From: Mytilus galloprovincialis
Taxonomy: Eukaryota; Mollusca; Bivalvia; Mytilida; Mytilidae
Assembly (NCBI RefSeq): GCF_965363235.1
Contig: NC_134845.1
Coordinates: forward strand, 26,910,524 to 26,974,523
Length of the DNA: 64,000 nt
Direction: 5' to 3'
A model generated the notes under the pieces. That model did no database searches and had not been told where the DNA came from. It saw only the letters and a list, made by a program, of their open reading frames with translations. Both the position numbers and the translations under genes were made by a program. Shown here piece by piece: positions 25,036 to 37,309 of the stretch; within the stretch, counting starts at the first letter, position 1, and each line of letters opens with the position of its first letter.

Positions 25036-25708
25036 GCAACGTCATCCTTTATGTTTCCTTTTCTTAATTTTTAGACTTTTTAAAAAAAAGAATAAACCTA
25101 GTGTATGCTTATAGTTGATGTTGGTGTATTACGCTACTTTGAAATAGCAGAACAGTTTTTATTTTTCTCGATTTATAAAACGACACAATATCTGTTTAAA
25201 ATACGTGTAGGTCTTGTTGTTGTTAATTAATTGTTTAATTATAACGAAACGTTAAACCGTTGATTTGAGTATTGTTCATTTGTAAATTAATCGCTTGTAT
25301 TGTAGCGAAACGAACTAACTCGTTCAAAATGGTAACTTTGGTAAAGGTGATATCTTATTTCATTGTTTATTAACAATAGAAAGTCCACACCATTTTGTTT
25401 TTAATTTGGCATATATTTGTAAAATATGAATTCATAAACAAATGAACGGTGAGTATTTTATATGCAAATGCACAAAATTTGTGTTATTTATTGAACAAAA
25501 TATAGAGCTTATTTTATTAGCCGGTATATCAGCAATATACGTTTTTATAGTCATATATGAAAACCAATGGCATTTACAATTGCACTGTGAATACAAAATG
25601 AAAGCTTGTATCGCTTAGAACGATTGAAAACGAGACCTTTGACGTTAAATCATTTATATGAGAAAGGAATTCATCTTTGTGTATGGTCATTGCGCATTTA
25701 AGCGCATA

Positions 25709-25822
25709 CCCGTAGCCAGTGGGAATTCGGGGTATTCGGACGAACAACCTGTTAAAGTCGAGTTCGTAAGTCCAAATACCCCCCCCCCTTTTTCCCACCC
25801 CTTGGAAATTCCTGGATACGGG
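25709..25822. mobile_element. Small inverted-repeat element (MITE-like)
   Basis: The ends are 'cccgtagccagtgggaatt' and, reversed, 'cccgtatccaggaattt'. There is a C-rich run in the middle and no ORF of its own. Length is about 114 bp. Confidence 0.5.
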
Positions 25823-25867
25823 CAAGAAGCGCTAAAGGCATAGCAAACACTTTACTGTAAAACTATA

Positions 25868-25985
25868 GGGTTATTGCATGAATCTTGGGGAATATTGTCC
25901 CGAGTAGAATTTTATATTGCACGAGCTTGCGAGTGCAATATATGTTCTACGAGGGACAATATTCCCCAATATCCATGCAATAACC
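25868..25985. mobile_element. Palindromic MITE, 118 bp
   Basis: Almost the whole element folds back. The left arm starts 'gggttattgcatgaatcttg' and the reverse complement of the right arm starts 'gggttattgcatggatattg'. Pairing continues for about 57 bp per arm to a short loop near 25926. Only scattered mismatches separate the arms. Confidence 0.8.
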
Positions 25986-26689
25986 CTTTTATTGTATAGA
26001 AATATAATATTTGAAAAGTTAAAATTGGTTTAAACTAACTTAAAGATTTTGTCGTTGATGACGTCATGAATTTTGAAGATTTATTGCACTAGTGCAATAT
26101 TAGAATTTATTGCACGCTAACTTTTGGTTACTTTCTGTGGGAAATATTATATTGCTATACAATAATAGTTTTTATCACATCTATATGAAACTGAAAATAA
26201 ATTGATCACTATATTACACACTTAAAAAGTTGGATGCATCAATGTTATTCTACAAAGTGCATTGACTGACCGCACGAATAGTAAAATTACTAAAGGGCAG
26301 TACACAGTGCGTTTTTCAGGATAAACCTTTTTTATCAGGAACGCTTTAATCTAAATATTTTAAAGTTAAGAAAGCCATGGATGTGTACATGCATAGACAC
26401 ATTCGGAGCTATATGACCAAACGGGATTTATATAAAACCTATTTCGTCCAAAATTAACTTTGCTGGAGAAGTTGGTCCTTAATTTCTAAACAATTTCTAA
26501 ACTATTTCATTGAGTACTGTTGAAAATTCATACTAGTAGGTTTTATATTTTAGGAACCTTTAAAGTACAGTATTATCCAAGTATATGATATATTGTATGA
26601 TGTATCGTCTGTTTGCTTTGTAAAGGACGTATACCGATAATCTGATATTAATCATACGCTTTTAAATTTTCAAAGTATTTAATTGGCAG

Positions 26690-29600
26690 ATGGAAGTCAC
26701 AATCTTCAGAGAATTGGAAGATTTCCTCGACCCTTTTCTGGACCCACAGAATGGCCCCGTTCGTCCGGACAAGATGATGGCAGGCAGGGCATTAATCGCA
26801 CTTGATGCTTTGATCAAAAACATGCCTGGTGTAACAGAAGACAGGGTAAGTCAAACAAAAATAATGAAAAAAGTAAAATGTAAAATTTGTGTAAGCAATT
26901 TCAGATTCCAATCTGTAGATGAAATAACAAAAGATCTATGAAATAATCTAACTTTAAAATCATCTGGATGTTAAGATTCATGAAACTATTATGTTACCTT
27001 ATTGTGAACTGGATGATATAGTGTAAATTTTAAATAAATGTTTATTTATTATTTTGTTATTACTTTTTGATACGTGCCGATTGACTAAATTTCTGTTCTG
27101 ACAATTGAAAATAAAATGATAACATATATGAAGACAATAATACTATACAAACACGTATTTATAACTACCGTCAATACAGTCATGTAAATTTTTTTATCTT
27201 GTATCCCCTTCTTGACCATTCATACAGGTAGAGTCACTAAAGATCATGTTGCAAGAAGCAATGAGAGGACGATGGACCTCGATGGACATGAGAATAGATG
27301 ATGCAGTAGATCAATTTAATGAAATCAAACGAATGGCATTTGATGAGGTAAATTTCTAGTTCGTTGACGATATAATAACGACTTGTGATTCAGAAATTTT
27401 ATTTTGTGAATCAGGGGCATGTTTTTTCTGGGATACATTTGTGAAAAAAGTCTGTAACTTTGAATTGTTGAATTTGAACTGTTAACAAAGTTGGTAGAAT
27501 ATAAGGATTCGAAAAGAGTTAACTCTCCATTTTGCAAACAACGATACAGAAAAAAGGATAAACAATTAAAAATTATTTTTAATGAAGTAAATTGTAATCT
27601 TTTCTCAATTTTTATCCATTACATATGTATGAAAATATACCTAGCTTAAGTTTCACTGTACATCATTTATTTTCATCTTTCTGATATTTAATAGTAAATA
27701 TAGTGCTATAGATATTTAAACTTTCTTAGATAAAATACATTAAACACAAATGAAAGGTAAGGTACTTTATTCTGCATTTTCTACAATTCTAGACTATCAT
27801 TTCTACAATTGTTATCTTTAATACAGCGTATATTGCATGACAGTAAACCACAGTATCTATACAGCTCTTCAAAGTCCAAATCTGCAAATTATCAAATATC
27901 ACCTCGACCACAGCCAAAACGACCGGCATATATTGACGGATTCACATTGAAAAATAAACCATCAGACAATGACGTCATAAATGCTGAGGGAACCGGAAGT
28001 ATTAACAATATGAATACGAGGATCAACAGAAACCCGGATGACCCTCTGAATCGAGAGTTTACGTTAGATGTTATAAGGTCTGGCACAAAAATACCACCTC
28101 CAACAGGACAGGACCTGGTTAACAGAAATACGCTTATAAAACAAGAGTTCAAAGACATCAAAAGCAGGTAATATAAACAAAAAATTGCCTACTCCTTGCG
28201 TAGTTATGCTTTTTAAAGCGTGTTCCACTTATATAAACAGGTTTTATTTGTAATAATTTTTTATTTGATTTTTCATCCTTTTTAATGTATTTGAACAGAT
28301 TTCAAATTTACTACAGTTTTAATTTATTGTAAAGTCGAACACAAATTTCCTTGAATAAATTATTTATATGAGACACTATCTAAAAGTGGCATTCACATTT
28401 CTTGTCTAGAAATACCTCCAATTGTTATATATTTTTTTAGATATCGCGTGTCCATTTTCTAGGTGAATATTCAGAACATGATAAAGAGAGGAGAAAAAAT
28501 GCAAACGTCATTGCAGTACAAGAGGATGGTCCAGAGGGGTAAACTGATCCTGATACGCTTTTGGCACCTATCGGGTTACTCTTGACATCTTCTTCTTCTT
28601 CTTCCAGTTAAGCGGCCGCAATCAACTGTCTGATTATTCTGCCACTGTGTGTTGCGCATGAAAGTCCAAAGAAAATTTAGTTATATTTACATTTTGTGAA
28701 AGTTAAAATCCTATATACAGGTGCTCATTAAAAACAAGTGTTTATGTCTATTTTGTTAGCCGAGCCTTGAAGCATTCAAGACTCGGGGCGGTGATAGTGG
28801 AAAGTGGTAAGGCATTCCATTCCCGTATTGATTTTGGATATAATGACATTTTCCTTATATCCGTTCTACAAAGAGGAACCTGGAAACATCCAGTCCGAGT
28901 TGTTCTTGATGCTCGGTTTGTTGGAATAAGCCTAGATGTTGCATCTATATTAACTAGGCAGTTAGTTATTTTGTACATCATGCACATCCTTGTTGTTGAT
29001 CTCCTCTCTTCTAGTTGTTGCCACTCCAGTTGATTTATCATGCCGTCTACTGATGATGTGTTACGGTATTTGTTGGTAACATACCTAGCCCCTCTGCGTT
29101 GTACCATCTCCATTTTTTTCTTGTTGTTCTGTTGATGGGGGTCCCAAACTGCGCTTGCATATTCAAGTGTTGGTCTGACTAATGACTTGTATGCATTTTC
29201 TTTCAGTTGTTTGTTACTGATGTTTAGATTTCTTTTTAAGAACCCAATAGTTTTATTTGCTTTTTGGCAGATGTTATGTACATGAGTACTCCAATTTAAA
29301 TCTGAGCTGATGGTAACTCCAAGATATTTTGCATCCGATACTCTCTCCAGTACATGGCCATGAAGGATATAATCTTTTGAGATTGGATTTCTTTTCTTGC
29401 TGATGGTCATGACATTGCATTTGTCTGCGTTGAATTTCATGAGCCATCGTTGTTCCCAGTCTGATAATTTGTTCAGATCCTCTTGCAGTGTTGTTGTATC
29501 TGCATCTGATGTTATTGTTAGATAGATGATTGTGTCGTCGGCAAACAATCGTGTTCTAGATCGAACCCCCTCTGGCATATCATTAATGTAGTAGAGGTAG

Positions 29601-32600
29601 AGTGCTGGTCCAAGGACTGAACCTTGTGGTACACCTGATTCTACATCAATGAAGCCAGAGCTTACACCTTCAACCACTACTGACTGTTGTCTACCACTTA
29701 GGAAACTCTGGATCCATCTGTTGGTTTTTCCATCAATCCCGTATCTATGTAGTTTATGGATCAGTAGTGAATGGCTTACTTTGTCAAAAGCCTTGGAGAA
29801 GTCCATGATTAAGCAATCAGTTTGCTTTCCTTCGTCCAGGTTTTGCGTGATATCATCTATGAATTCGATGAGTTGAGTTTCGCATGATAATTTTTTGCGG
29901 AACCCATGCTGCATAGGATGTAGGATATTATGTTTGTCCGAGTGAGCCATGATGTTGCTGGTAATTATGTGTTCCATGATTTTGCATGCTATACACGTTA
30001 AAGATACAGGGCGGTAGTTCTCTGCTTTGTATTTTTGGCCTTTTTTAAAGATTGGACAGACGTTGGCTGATTTCCAGTCTATTGGTAATTCTCCAGACTC
30101 ATATGACTGTTGAAAGATGATGCTAAGTATTGGTGCTATTTCGGTGGCTAATTCGTTTAGAACCTTCGATGTAATTTGGTCTGGGCCAGCTGCCTTGTGT
30201 GGATTGAGGTTTTTCAGTATTTTCAATATTCCATTATCTGTGATTTTGATTTCTGGCATAGATGGATAAATTTTGTTTAAAGATCCACATCTGTCTTGGA
30301 ATTCCTGATTTGAGAAGCTTGTTTTTTCAGTAAAAGCAGATTGGAACTGTTGGTTTAGTATATTTGCTTTATCCAAAGGATCTGAATATAGAAGGCCATC
30401 CTTTTTCAGTGGTGAGACTTCATTTCCATCACTTCGTGTGTGCTTTATGAATGTCCAGAATCTCTTCATACAGCCACGATTTTCTATGATGTTATCTTCT
30501 GGTGGTGTTACGATAGATTCCACATACTTCCAGTATGACCTCCTCAGACCTTGTTGTACCTGGCGTTTGATTGTTTTGTATTTCTCAGAGTCTTTCTTGT
30601 CATGAGATTTCTTCTTTTTCTTATACAGCCGATCTCTCTTTCTGATGAGTCTTTTGAGATCTCTGGATATCCATGGTGGACTGTCCTTGGTTCTAGCCTG
30701 TTTGTGCGGGATATTTAAATTAACGCTTTTCTCTAAACTTGTTTTAAATACTAACCATATGTCATTGATGTTACTTTTGCTGGTTGTCATTGCTACAATT
30801 TCATTCTTAATATTATTTATATCTTCCCTCATCTTATCCCAATTTGCTTTGCTGTATAGGGGAATCTTTCTTGCTGCTTGCTTTTTTCTTGAAGGGATGA
30901 CACTTATTTCAGCAAAGACGATGTCATGATCAGATACTCCTGGAAGTATTTCCATCCTTGTAAAACTGTTAGGATGATTTGTTATTAGCAAGTCAAGTGT
31001 GTTTGTCTGCCTTGTTGGTTCTTCAACAATCTGTAAGAGACCATTATCATCCAGTATATCTCAGAATCTTTGATGTATTCCAACATGTTGTGTGTTATCT
31101 TTTAGGCATTTTGCTTTCCAGTCCCATCCCGGAAGGTTGAAATCCCCACCTGAAACTATGAAGCAATTCTTAATACTTGCTGTTTGATCAATGCTTCTTT
31201 TGTATTCCAAATATCCTGGTTCATTTGCTGTCTTTGGATTGTAAAATGATGATATATACATATTTTTCTGGCCAGCCAATTCTATTTTACACCAGATAAT
31301 TTCACAATCTGTGTCGAGCTCTGGAACAGGTGAACTGATATATGTATCTTTAATGGCAATAAGTACACCTCCTCCACATAGCTGTCTATCTTTCCGGTAT
31401 ATCTTATAGCCAGATGGAAAAATCTGTGAATCCTTTATAGAGGAGTCAATCCAAGTTTCCGTTCCAATTACGATGTCTGGGTGTGTGCTCTCTACAAGAT
31501 TTTTAACTTGGCATTGTTTTGTCTTTATAGACTGAAAATTTACATTTAGTATTCTCAATGGTGTGGTATTGTTCTTTTTTTGTAGCAATTCCTACTTGAT
31601 CTATCGGGTGTTGAAGAATGGATAGGTTTTATTCCAGTTTCAGTAAAACGGTTATAGATGTGAAATAATGTATCTTAGCATAATTGAAAGTATCATGTAG
31701 GGACATGTACATCCTACTTCTAATCTGACGAAGTAGTTACAAGTTACCCGAAAAAAATCAATATATGCATTTTATTACAGATATAGCGAACTTCGGATTC
31801 CTGCAACGGTCCCCGAAATTTCAACACGTTCGTATATTCCATCTCAGGTGCTAACAAACAACCCAACCAAAATTGCTGATCTATTTACAAAACTTTTCGA
31901 TGTTGAATGGGCTGATGCTTTTGAACAAGTCTGCAGAAATAGAATCGGAGTACCTGAAGTGAAGATAATTGTTGATTTAGCAGACATATTAAAGGCAAGT
32001 AAAGCGTATGTAAAAAAGATATTTCTCAGGTTAATAAGCGTCAAATGTATTCATCATCTTTTTTCTCATTCCTGGCTTATAGTCGATTCGAGATTTTTCG
32101 TATTCTAAAAGAAATCTGTATAAAATAAAGCATGTGACATGTTTTCCAAAGAGACATCTCTCTTCAAGATACCAAATGAAGTAGACGTTAGCTACGTTAT
32201 GTCACCGTACGGCCTTAAACAATGAGCAAACCACATGACAAGTAGTAAGATATTAAGGGCCCCAAAATAACAATTGTAAAACAATTCAAAAGAAAACACT
32301 AAAGGATTTATGTATACAATGTTTAATGGGTGAATTGTTTCGTTTGGTTGTGTTCGTTATTGGTATATATTCCACTTTAGGTGAAGATCTAGACCTTTTA
32401 ATTTTCTTTGGATGCCATGTTTTCGTGTTGCTCCATGTATGTGAGGTTATTTTGTTGAACTGTCGATTTGATACTATTCGGTACATGATGTGGAAAAAAA
32501 TAACCTTGACAGACAAAAAAACACCTTCAAGAAAAAAAATGGTCGATCCTTTCCTTGAATTCACAACCAATGAACGAAGAAAAGAAGATACCAGTAATTA

Positions 32601-34828
32601 TTCAATTTCGAAAGAATCAAAACACATAATGTGTGTGTTTAATAACATAAAAATGTTGTACAATGAAATCGTTGAGTGTTGAAATACATTAAAAAAAACT
32701 TCTGCTTTCGTCTGTTATTCAGAAATCCTTTCAATATACCCGAGAAGAAGCAAGGAATTTGATTGACAGCATGGCATTAAGAGTCCACGATACAATGGCT
32801 GTACCACCTGGTCATACACCTTATACGGTAATTAGTTTTCAACAAAATCATATTTACTGGTATTATTAACTTTTATTGAGACAACTGAACAAAAAATAAT
32901 GTTTGTAGACAGTATAAATACTGAAATGTGAGTGGAAAATATGTGTTTTATCTCTGGAAGTTTTTGAGTCGTTTTGTAGCTTTCTCATTGACATATCCCT
33001 TAAATTTATTTGTATTAACTTTATAAAAGAAAACATTTAACAACTTGTCCACTATTAAAGAGGGGAGAAATATACCAGAGGTACATTCGCTCTCATCAGT
33101 CGAACATAAACTAACAAAATACACGAAACACAATATAGAAAACTAAAGACAGAACTGTTTCACTCATTACTAACCTGACAAATCAAATTCTGAAAGTAGC
33201 AATATTATTAGTATGTATTTTGTTTTAATGTTAATTCATTTAACACAGTTCCAAAAGCATACATGCATATAGCATCAAAACAAGCCAACTTTGAATCAAA
33301 AGTATGGTTATTTATTACATTTATAGGTTCGGTTAAAAGAGAGACATCATGATTACACCTTAAAGCGACATGCTAGAGAAATAGTGAAAGAAACAGCTGA
33401 TTTAAGTCTTAATATCATAATTAAAGTAAGTTTATTAAATTAGGTGTTGTACCTGCACCAAGTCAGTAGAATAGCAGTTGTTATCAAATAGTCCGGGTTT
33501 TTTCTTTTGTATGTTTGCTTTTGTTTTGTATGTTGCTGTTCAGTGTTTGTTCTGTTGCTTTCTTTTTATTGTTGAGTTGTCTCCCTCTGTATCAGTTTGT
33601 AACCCGAATGTGTTTTCTATTGATCATTTAAGACGTTTGAACAGCGGTATACTACTGTGCCTTTATTTGAATACGAATACGAATGATAAATGTAAAAGTC
33701 TAAAAATAAACTTGAGGAGTACAAGTTTTGAACACCTACTGTATATAAACATCAAAGTTTTAAAGTACTAGTGTTCGAAGGTAAAGACAAGAGCAGCGCT
33801 AAAACTAATATAGTCATTATTAGTATAAAAAGAATACTAGTAACTATATCCAGCATATTTGTAAAATTATGTTATATAGGGTGTATGATTATCATTAGTA
33901 ATAATTCTGCTAGAGCGGGTTGGACAGCTATCATACTAACTAAAATACTGAACTCCGATGAAAATTCAAAACGGAAACACCCTAATCAAATGGCAAACAC
34001 ATCAGACAAATTGATAACGACCGTCATACTCCTGACTTGGTACAGGCATTTTTGTATGTAGAAAATGGTGGATTGAACCTGGTTTTATAGCTAGCTATAC
34101 CTCTTACTTGTATGACAGTCGACTGAAAAAAGTATTTGGGTTTTTTTTTTAAACCGACTCTAGGGGAAAATTCACTAATACGTGCTACAAATATTTCACC
34201 ATTGTTATATCATTTATATCAGTCGCGTCATATCTGTTTATTTCCTGATATAAAAAAGCGACATCTCAGAGAAAATAGAAAAACTGTAAAAAGAGAATCT
34301 TGGGTAAGTGAGTAAGGTCATAAGTCCACCTTATTGATTTCTGAGCGTACAATGTCGAGCATCTTTGTTAAGCTTGTTTCCTTCCCATAAATCTAACCAA
34401 TGAGGATAATTCAATACTTTATCTTTCATCGAATTCGTAATAGTATAAGATAAGTGGTTATAGTAACCAACAGTTTTAACATATGATTTAATCCGTACTA
34501 AAACTATTTGCAGGACTTTGAGGACAGATATAACCCGCCAAGCTTTCGACATCATGTAATACAACAATATGATATCGATGAATACCAAAAACTAGACAAA
34601 GTAACCAGGTACCTTCAAAAATGTGTCGAGGTTACTTGGTATATGAACGTACAGGATCCACCGATGGGACTTCTATGGCCGAACACAAATGAAAATGAAA
34701 TATCATTAAACTGTTTCAGACATTTTACAAAATTTGGTAACAAACTGGAACATGAAGTATGGCCAGCTCTATTGATACACGATCAGGGTCCTGTAATCGT
34801 GAAAGGAGTTGCACAACTGAGATATTAA
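26690..34828 (+). CDS. Mieap/SPATA18-like protein, gene 3 of the array
   Basis: Exons: 26690-26845, 27228-27347, 27827-28167, 31781-31994, 32723-32827, 33327-33425, 34514-34828; about 449 residues. The first listed exon aligns with exon 2 of genes 4-7 and is preceded by 'attggcag', so a short upstream exon may exist. If not, ATG 26690 is the start. The C-terminal exon carries [18 protein letters not shown] and [11 protein letters not shown]. The linker (exon at 27827) has a [10 protein letters not shown] segment shared with gene 7. The exon ending at 31994 has the donor AAG|GCAAGT, a GC-AG intron. A GT donor five codons on (32010) is the alternative. The intron at 28168-31780 holds an antisense LINE. 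Confidence 0.83.
28748..31588 (-). pseudogene. LINE 2 ORF2: endonuclease plus reverse transcriptase, one in-frame stop
   Basis: Domains in order: an endonuclease with '[10 protein letters not shown]', 'VIGTETW', '[13 protein letters not shown]' and '[12 protein letters not shown]', then a reverse transcriptase with '[11 protein letters not shown]' and catalytic 'FADDTIIYL', then a C-terminal region ending '[10 protein letters not shown]'. The two long open stretches (31588-31061 and 30991-28748) are in the same frame. A TGA at about 31063-31061 interrupts the endonuclease after 'VGIHQRF', and the sense reading continues on the far side as '[14 protein letters not shown]'. Total length is about 945 codons. 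Confidence 0.85.
28748..31600 (-). mobile_element. Non-LTR retrotransposon (LINE 2), antisense in gene 3 intron
   Basis: The minus strand encodes an endonuclease-reverse transcriptase ORF2 in one frame from about 31588 to the stop at 28748, apart from one in-frame stop. The motif set ('[15 protein letters not shown]', '[12 protein letters not shown]', '[19 protein letters not shown]', 'FADDTIIYL') is that of CR1/L2-like elements and differs from LINE 1. No ORF1 was found, so the element is 5' truncated or its ORF1 is lost. The 3' boundary lies in the 28690-28750 area and is not defined. It sits in the gene 3 intron between 28168 and 31780. Confidence 0.85.
32170..32290 (+). repeat. Partial dispersed repeat (family A type)
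   Basis: Contains 'gtcaccgtacggcctt', 'aacaatgagcaaacc' and 'gggccccaaaataacaattg', then 'aaaacaattcaaa'. It lies in the gene 3 intron at 31995-32722. Confidence 0.5.
33055..33155 (-). repeat. Penelope-like 3' tail fragment (gene 3 intron)
   Basis: Minus-strand end of the tail family: 'gttttctatattgtgtttcg', 'atgagagcgaatgtacctct' and 'ggtatatttctcccctcttt'. It is truncated to the last 100 bases. Confidence 0.6.
33455..33690 (+). repeat. Dispersed repeat family C copy (gene 3 last intron)
   Basis: Same order as 24825-25035: 'caccaagtcagtagaatagc', 'agttgttatcaaatagtccg' and 'gcggtatactactgtgcctt'. Confidence 0.65.
33930..34125 (+). repeat. Dispersed repeat family B copy
   Basis: Contains 'aatactgaactccgatgaaa', 'cctaatcaaatggcaaacac', 'cctgacttggtacaggcatt', 'gaaaatggtggattgaacct' and 'tgtatgacagtcgact'. 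Other copies are at 37045-37265, 52745-52990 and, inverted, 42715-42955 and 61055-61265. Confidence 0.7.
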
Positions 34829-35461
34829 ACTCACTAAAATAGATTTACTTACTATCAAACTCTTTTGACAATCATTGAGTACGAAAAATAACAAATGCTG
34901 TCAGGTATTGTAAGCAAATTTTAAGCACGAAAACTCTACTGTGTATTTACAGAAACACATGATAAATGAATATTGCGCTAAAGATGTTTATTCTAATTAT
35001 AACTACTTTTTATTTATGTATCTACTTTACCGTGTATGTTGACATAATTGTACGTTTATTGTTTATACTTTTTTAATGATTGTAAGGAATTAAAGTTCGA
35101 ATATTGATTGTCATTCCACTGATATGTATCATTACATACATCAACATTGTGTTGGAGTATAAAATTATAACCTTGATATCGTTGGTGATTTGTTCCACTT
35201 TACCGTCACATACAATACACACATTGTTGGTATTTTCTGATATCAATTGATATTGAATCAATTGTGATATGTATTGTCGGACAAGATAGAAATTGCCCAC
35301 AAAGGGTGGTGAGATATTTTCTTTGATATTGACACATGCGTTTGACGTCAAACTGTAATATAAAAAAAGACGTGATGAATTAAACATTTTACAATTGCCA
35401 ACTTCCCTTTTTATAATCAGTTATATTCAGTCAGTTTAATCTTATATAATCGTATACTATA

Positions 35462-36350
35462 GTGTTATTACTTGCTGACCTGTTTCTTTATTATTATGAG
35501 GCTGACTTCATGCAGGAACTTCTTAGGAAGAAAGATAAGAAGTTAGCAATATCCTTTAACTCTACTTTCCGCTATATAGATGACGTTCTTTCACTAAACA
35601 ATTCAAAATTTGGTGACTATGTGGAACGCATCTATCCCATCGAATTGGAGATAAAGGATACTACAGATACAGTTAAGTCAGCTTCATATCTTGACTTACA
35701 TCTAGAAATTGACAATGAGGGTCGGTTGAAGACAAAACTTTACGACAAAAGAGATGATTTCAGCTTTCCAATTGTGAACTTTCCATTTCTAAGTAGCAAC
35801 ATTCCAGCAGCACCTGCATACGGGGTATATATCTCTCAATTGATACGATATTCCCGTGCTTGCATTTCCTATCATGATTTTCTTGATAGAGGGTTACTGC
35901 TCACAAGGAAGCTATTAAATCAAGAGTTCCAAATGGTGAAGTTGAAATCATCCCTTCGTAAATTTTACGGACGCCATCACGAGTTGGTTGACCGTTATGG
36001 AATAACCATTTCACAAATGATATCGGATGTGTTCCTCGCGTCGTGACTACAATCCCCTTCCCTTTCATGAATTTGACCTACCGAATTAGACTATTTACCG
36101 GATTTGTAATCACATAAGCAACACGACGGGTGCCGCATGTGGAGCAGGATCTGCTTACCCTTCCGGAGCACCTGAGATCACCCCTAGTTTTTGGTGGGGT
36201 TCGTGTTGTTTATTCTTTAGTTTTCTATGTTGTGTCATGTGTACTATTGTTTTTCTGTTTGTCTTTTTCATTTTTAGCCATGGCGTTGTCAGTTTGTTTT
36301 AGATTTATGAGTTTGACTGTCCCTTTGGTATCTTTCGTCCCTCTTTTATT
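35462..36350 (+). mobile_element. Penelope-like element remnant: reverse transcriptase part and 3' tail
   Basis: The 35462-36046 frame gives about 194 codons, including 'FRYIDDVLSLNN' (a Y-x-D-D catalytic box), 'SASYLDLHLEID' and 'FYGRHHELVDRYGIT'. The R-Y-I-D-D context and the long C-terminal part are like Penelope-like reverse transcriptases, but the clade is my inference and no endonuclease is visible. The 3' tail follows to 'cgtccctctttta'. It is a broken, 5'-truncated copy. The tail recurs at least eight times in the window. Confidence 0.65.
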
Positions 36351-36480
36351 AACTGGCTGTTTCTGTATTGGCACTGGTATAGATTCAAGGTTTGCTGTAT
36401 TGGCCTCGAGACCCGTAGGGTCGAGGGCCAATACAGCTGACCGAGAATCTATACCAGTGCCAATACAGAAACAGCCAGTT
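36351..36480. mobile_element. 130-bp palindromic MITE abutting a Penelope-like 3' end
   Basis: The left arm starts 'aactggctgtttctgtattg' and the right arm is its reverse complement, ending 'caatacagaaacagccagtt'. Pairing extends about 60 bp per side to a loop around 'gacccgtagggtc'. Its first base directly follows the end of the Penelope-like tail. Confidence 0.8.
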
Positions 36481-36514
36481 CATAACACTTTTATTAAATG
36501 ATTATAAGAGAATT

Positions 36515-36840
36515 AAAAACCGGAAGTGAACGTCCTGTATTAGCCCATGGGCCAATACAGCTTTTTTCCCGCTTTTTTCTGTATTGGCCCTGTTTTTTCC
36601 GTTTCAAAACTTTAAGACATTACAAAACATTGCACATCATTTAACCTGTTTATTTTATGACTTTAATTTAAAAAATATTATACCAATGTTTTTATGCATA
36701 ACGATACTTCCAGAGTTAAGTAATGGCGTAAGAAAATTGAAAACCGGAAGTGAATGTCCTGTATTAGCCCTTACAGCTTTTTTCCCGTTTTTTCTGTATT
36801 GGCCCTGTTTTTTTCCGTATTGGCCCTGTTCGAAGAGCAA
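36515..36840 (+). repeat. Duplicated segments with 'tgtattggcc' motifs
   Basis: The segment 'aaccggaagtgaacgtcctg' with 'tattagccc' and a following 'cagcttttttcccg' block occurs at about 36517 and again at about 36741. Both are followed by 'ttctgtattggccctgtttt'. It shares the 'ctgtattggcc' motif with the adjacent palindrome. Confidence 0.65.
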
Positions 36841-37044
36841 TATTAAATCTTGATTTATATCGACAGTGGAACGTTTTTAGTATTGCACATGCTGATTTAT
36901 CCGTATTGGGGCTTATTTGCTCATATCATTTAATAAATGTTTATATTTCTATTAAAACGGTACGCTCTTGAATGTTCACACTATACGGACTTCGATATCA
37001 GAACTGTGCTGCTGGTTCTATTCTGCTTTAACAGAGCTCTGACG

Positions 37045-37265
37045 AAAAAGTAAAATCACAAAAATACTTAACTCCGAGGGAAATTCAATCGTAAAGTCCC
37101 CAATCAAATGGCAAAATCAAATGACAAAACACATCAAACGAATGGATAACAACTGTCATATTCCTGACTTGGTACAGACATGTCCAAATGTAGAAAATGG
37201 TGGATTTAACCTGGTTTTATAGCGCTAAACCTCTCACTTGTACGACAGTCGCATCAATTTCCATT
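37045..37265 (+). repeat. Dispersed repeat family B copy
   Basis: Contains 'aaaagtaaaatcacaaaaat', 'aatcaaatggcaaaatcaaa', 'cctgacttggtacagacatg', 'gaaaatggtggatttaacct' and 'acttgtacgacagtcgcatc'. Confidence 0.75.
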
Positions 37266-37309
37266 ATATTGACAATGATGCATGAACAGAATGTGACAAA
37301 TAGGGGTAC

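Larger units (their letters stand above)
22445..26689. other. Intergenic region between genes 2 and 3
   Basis: No family exon was seen. It holds a T29-G20 homopolymer tract (23827-23875), a family A2 repeat (24408-24482), a family C repeat (24825-25035), a small inverted-repeat element (25709-25822) and a palindromic MITE (25868-25985). A short first exon of gene 3 may also lie here. One weak candidate is ATG at 25329 followed after six codons by 'gtgata', a poor donor. Confidence 0.5.

Noticed and set aside
28767-30929. Several plus-strand open frames of 75-94 codons
   Set aside because: They lie opposite the LINE 2 ORF2 and have no features of their own.
33771-34061. Plus-strand frame of 96 codons
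   Set aside because: Most of it falls in dispersed repeat family B, which gives different frames at its other copies.
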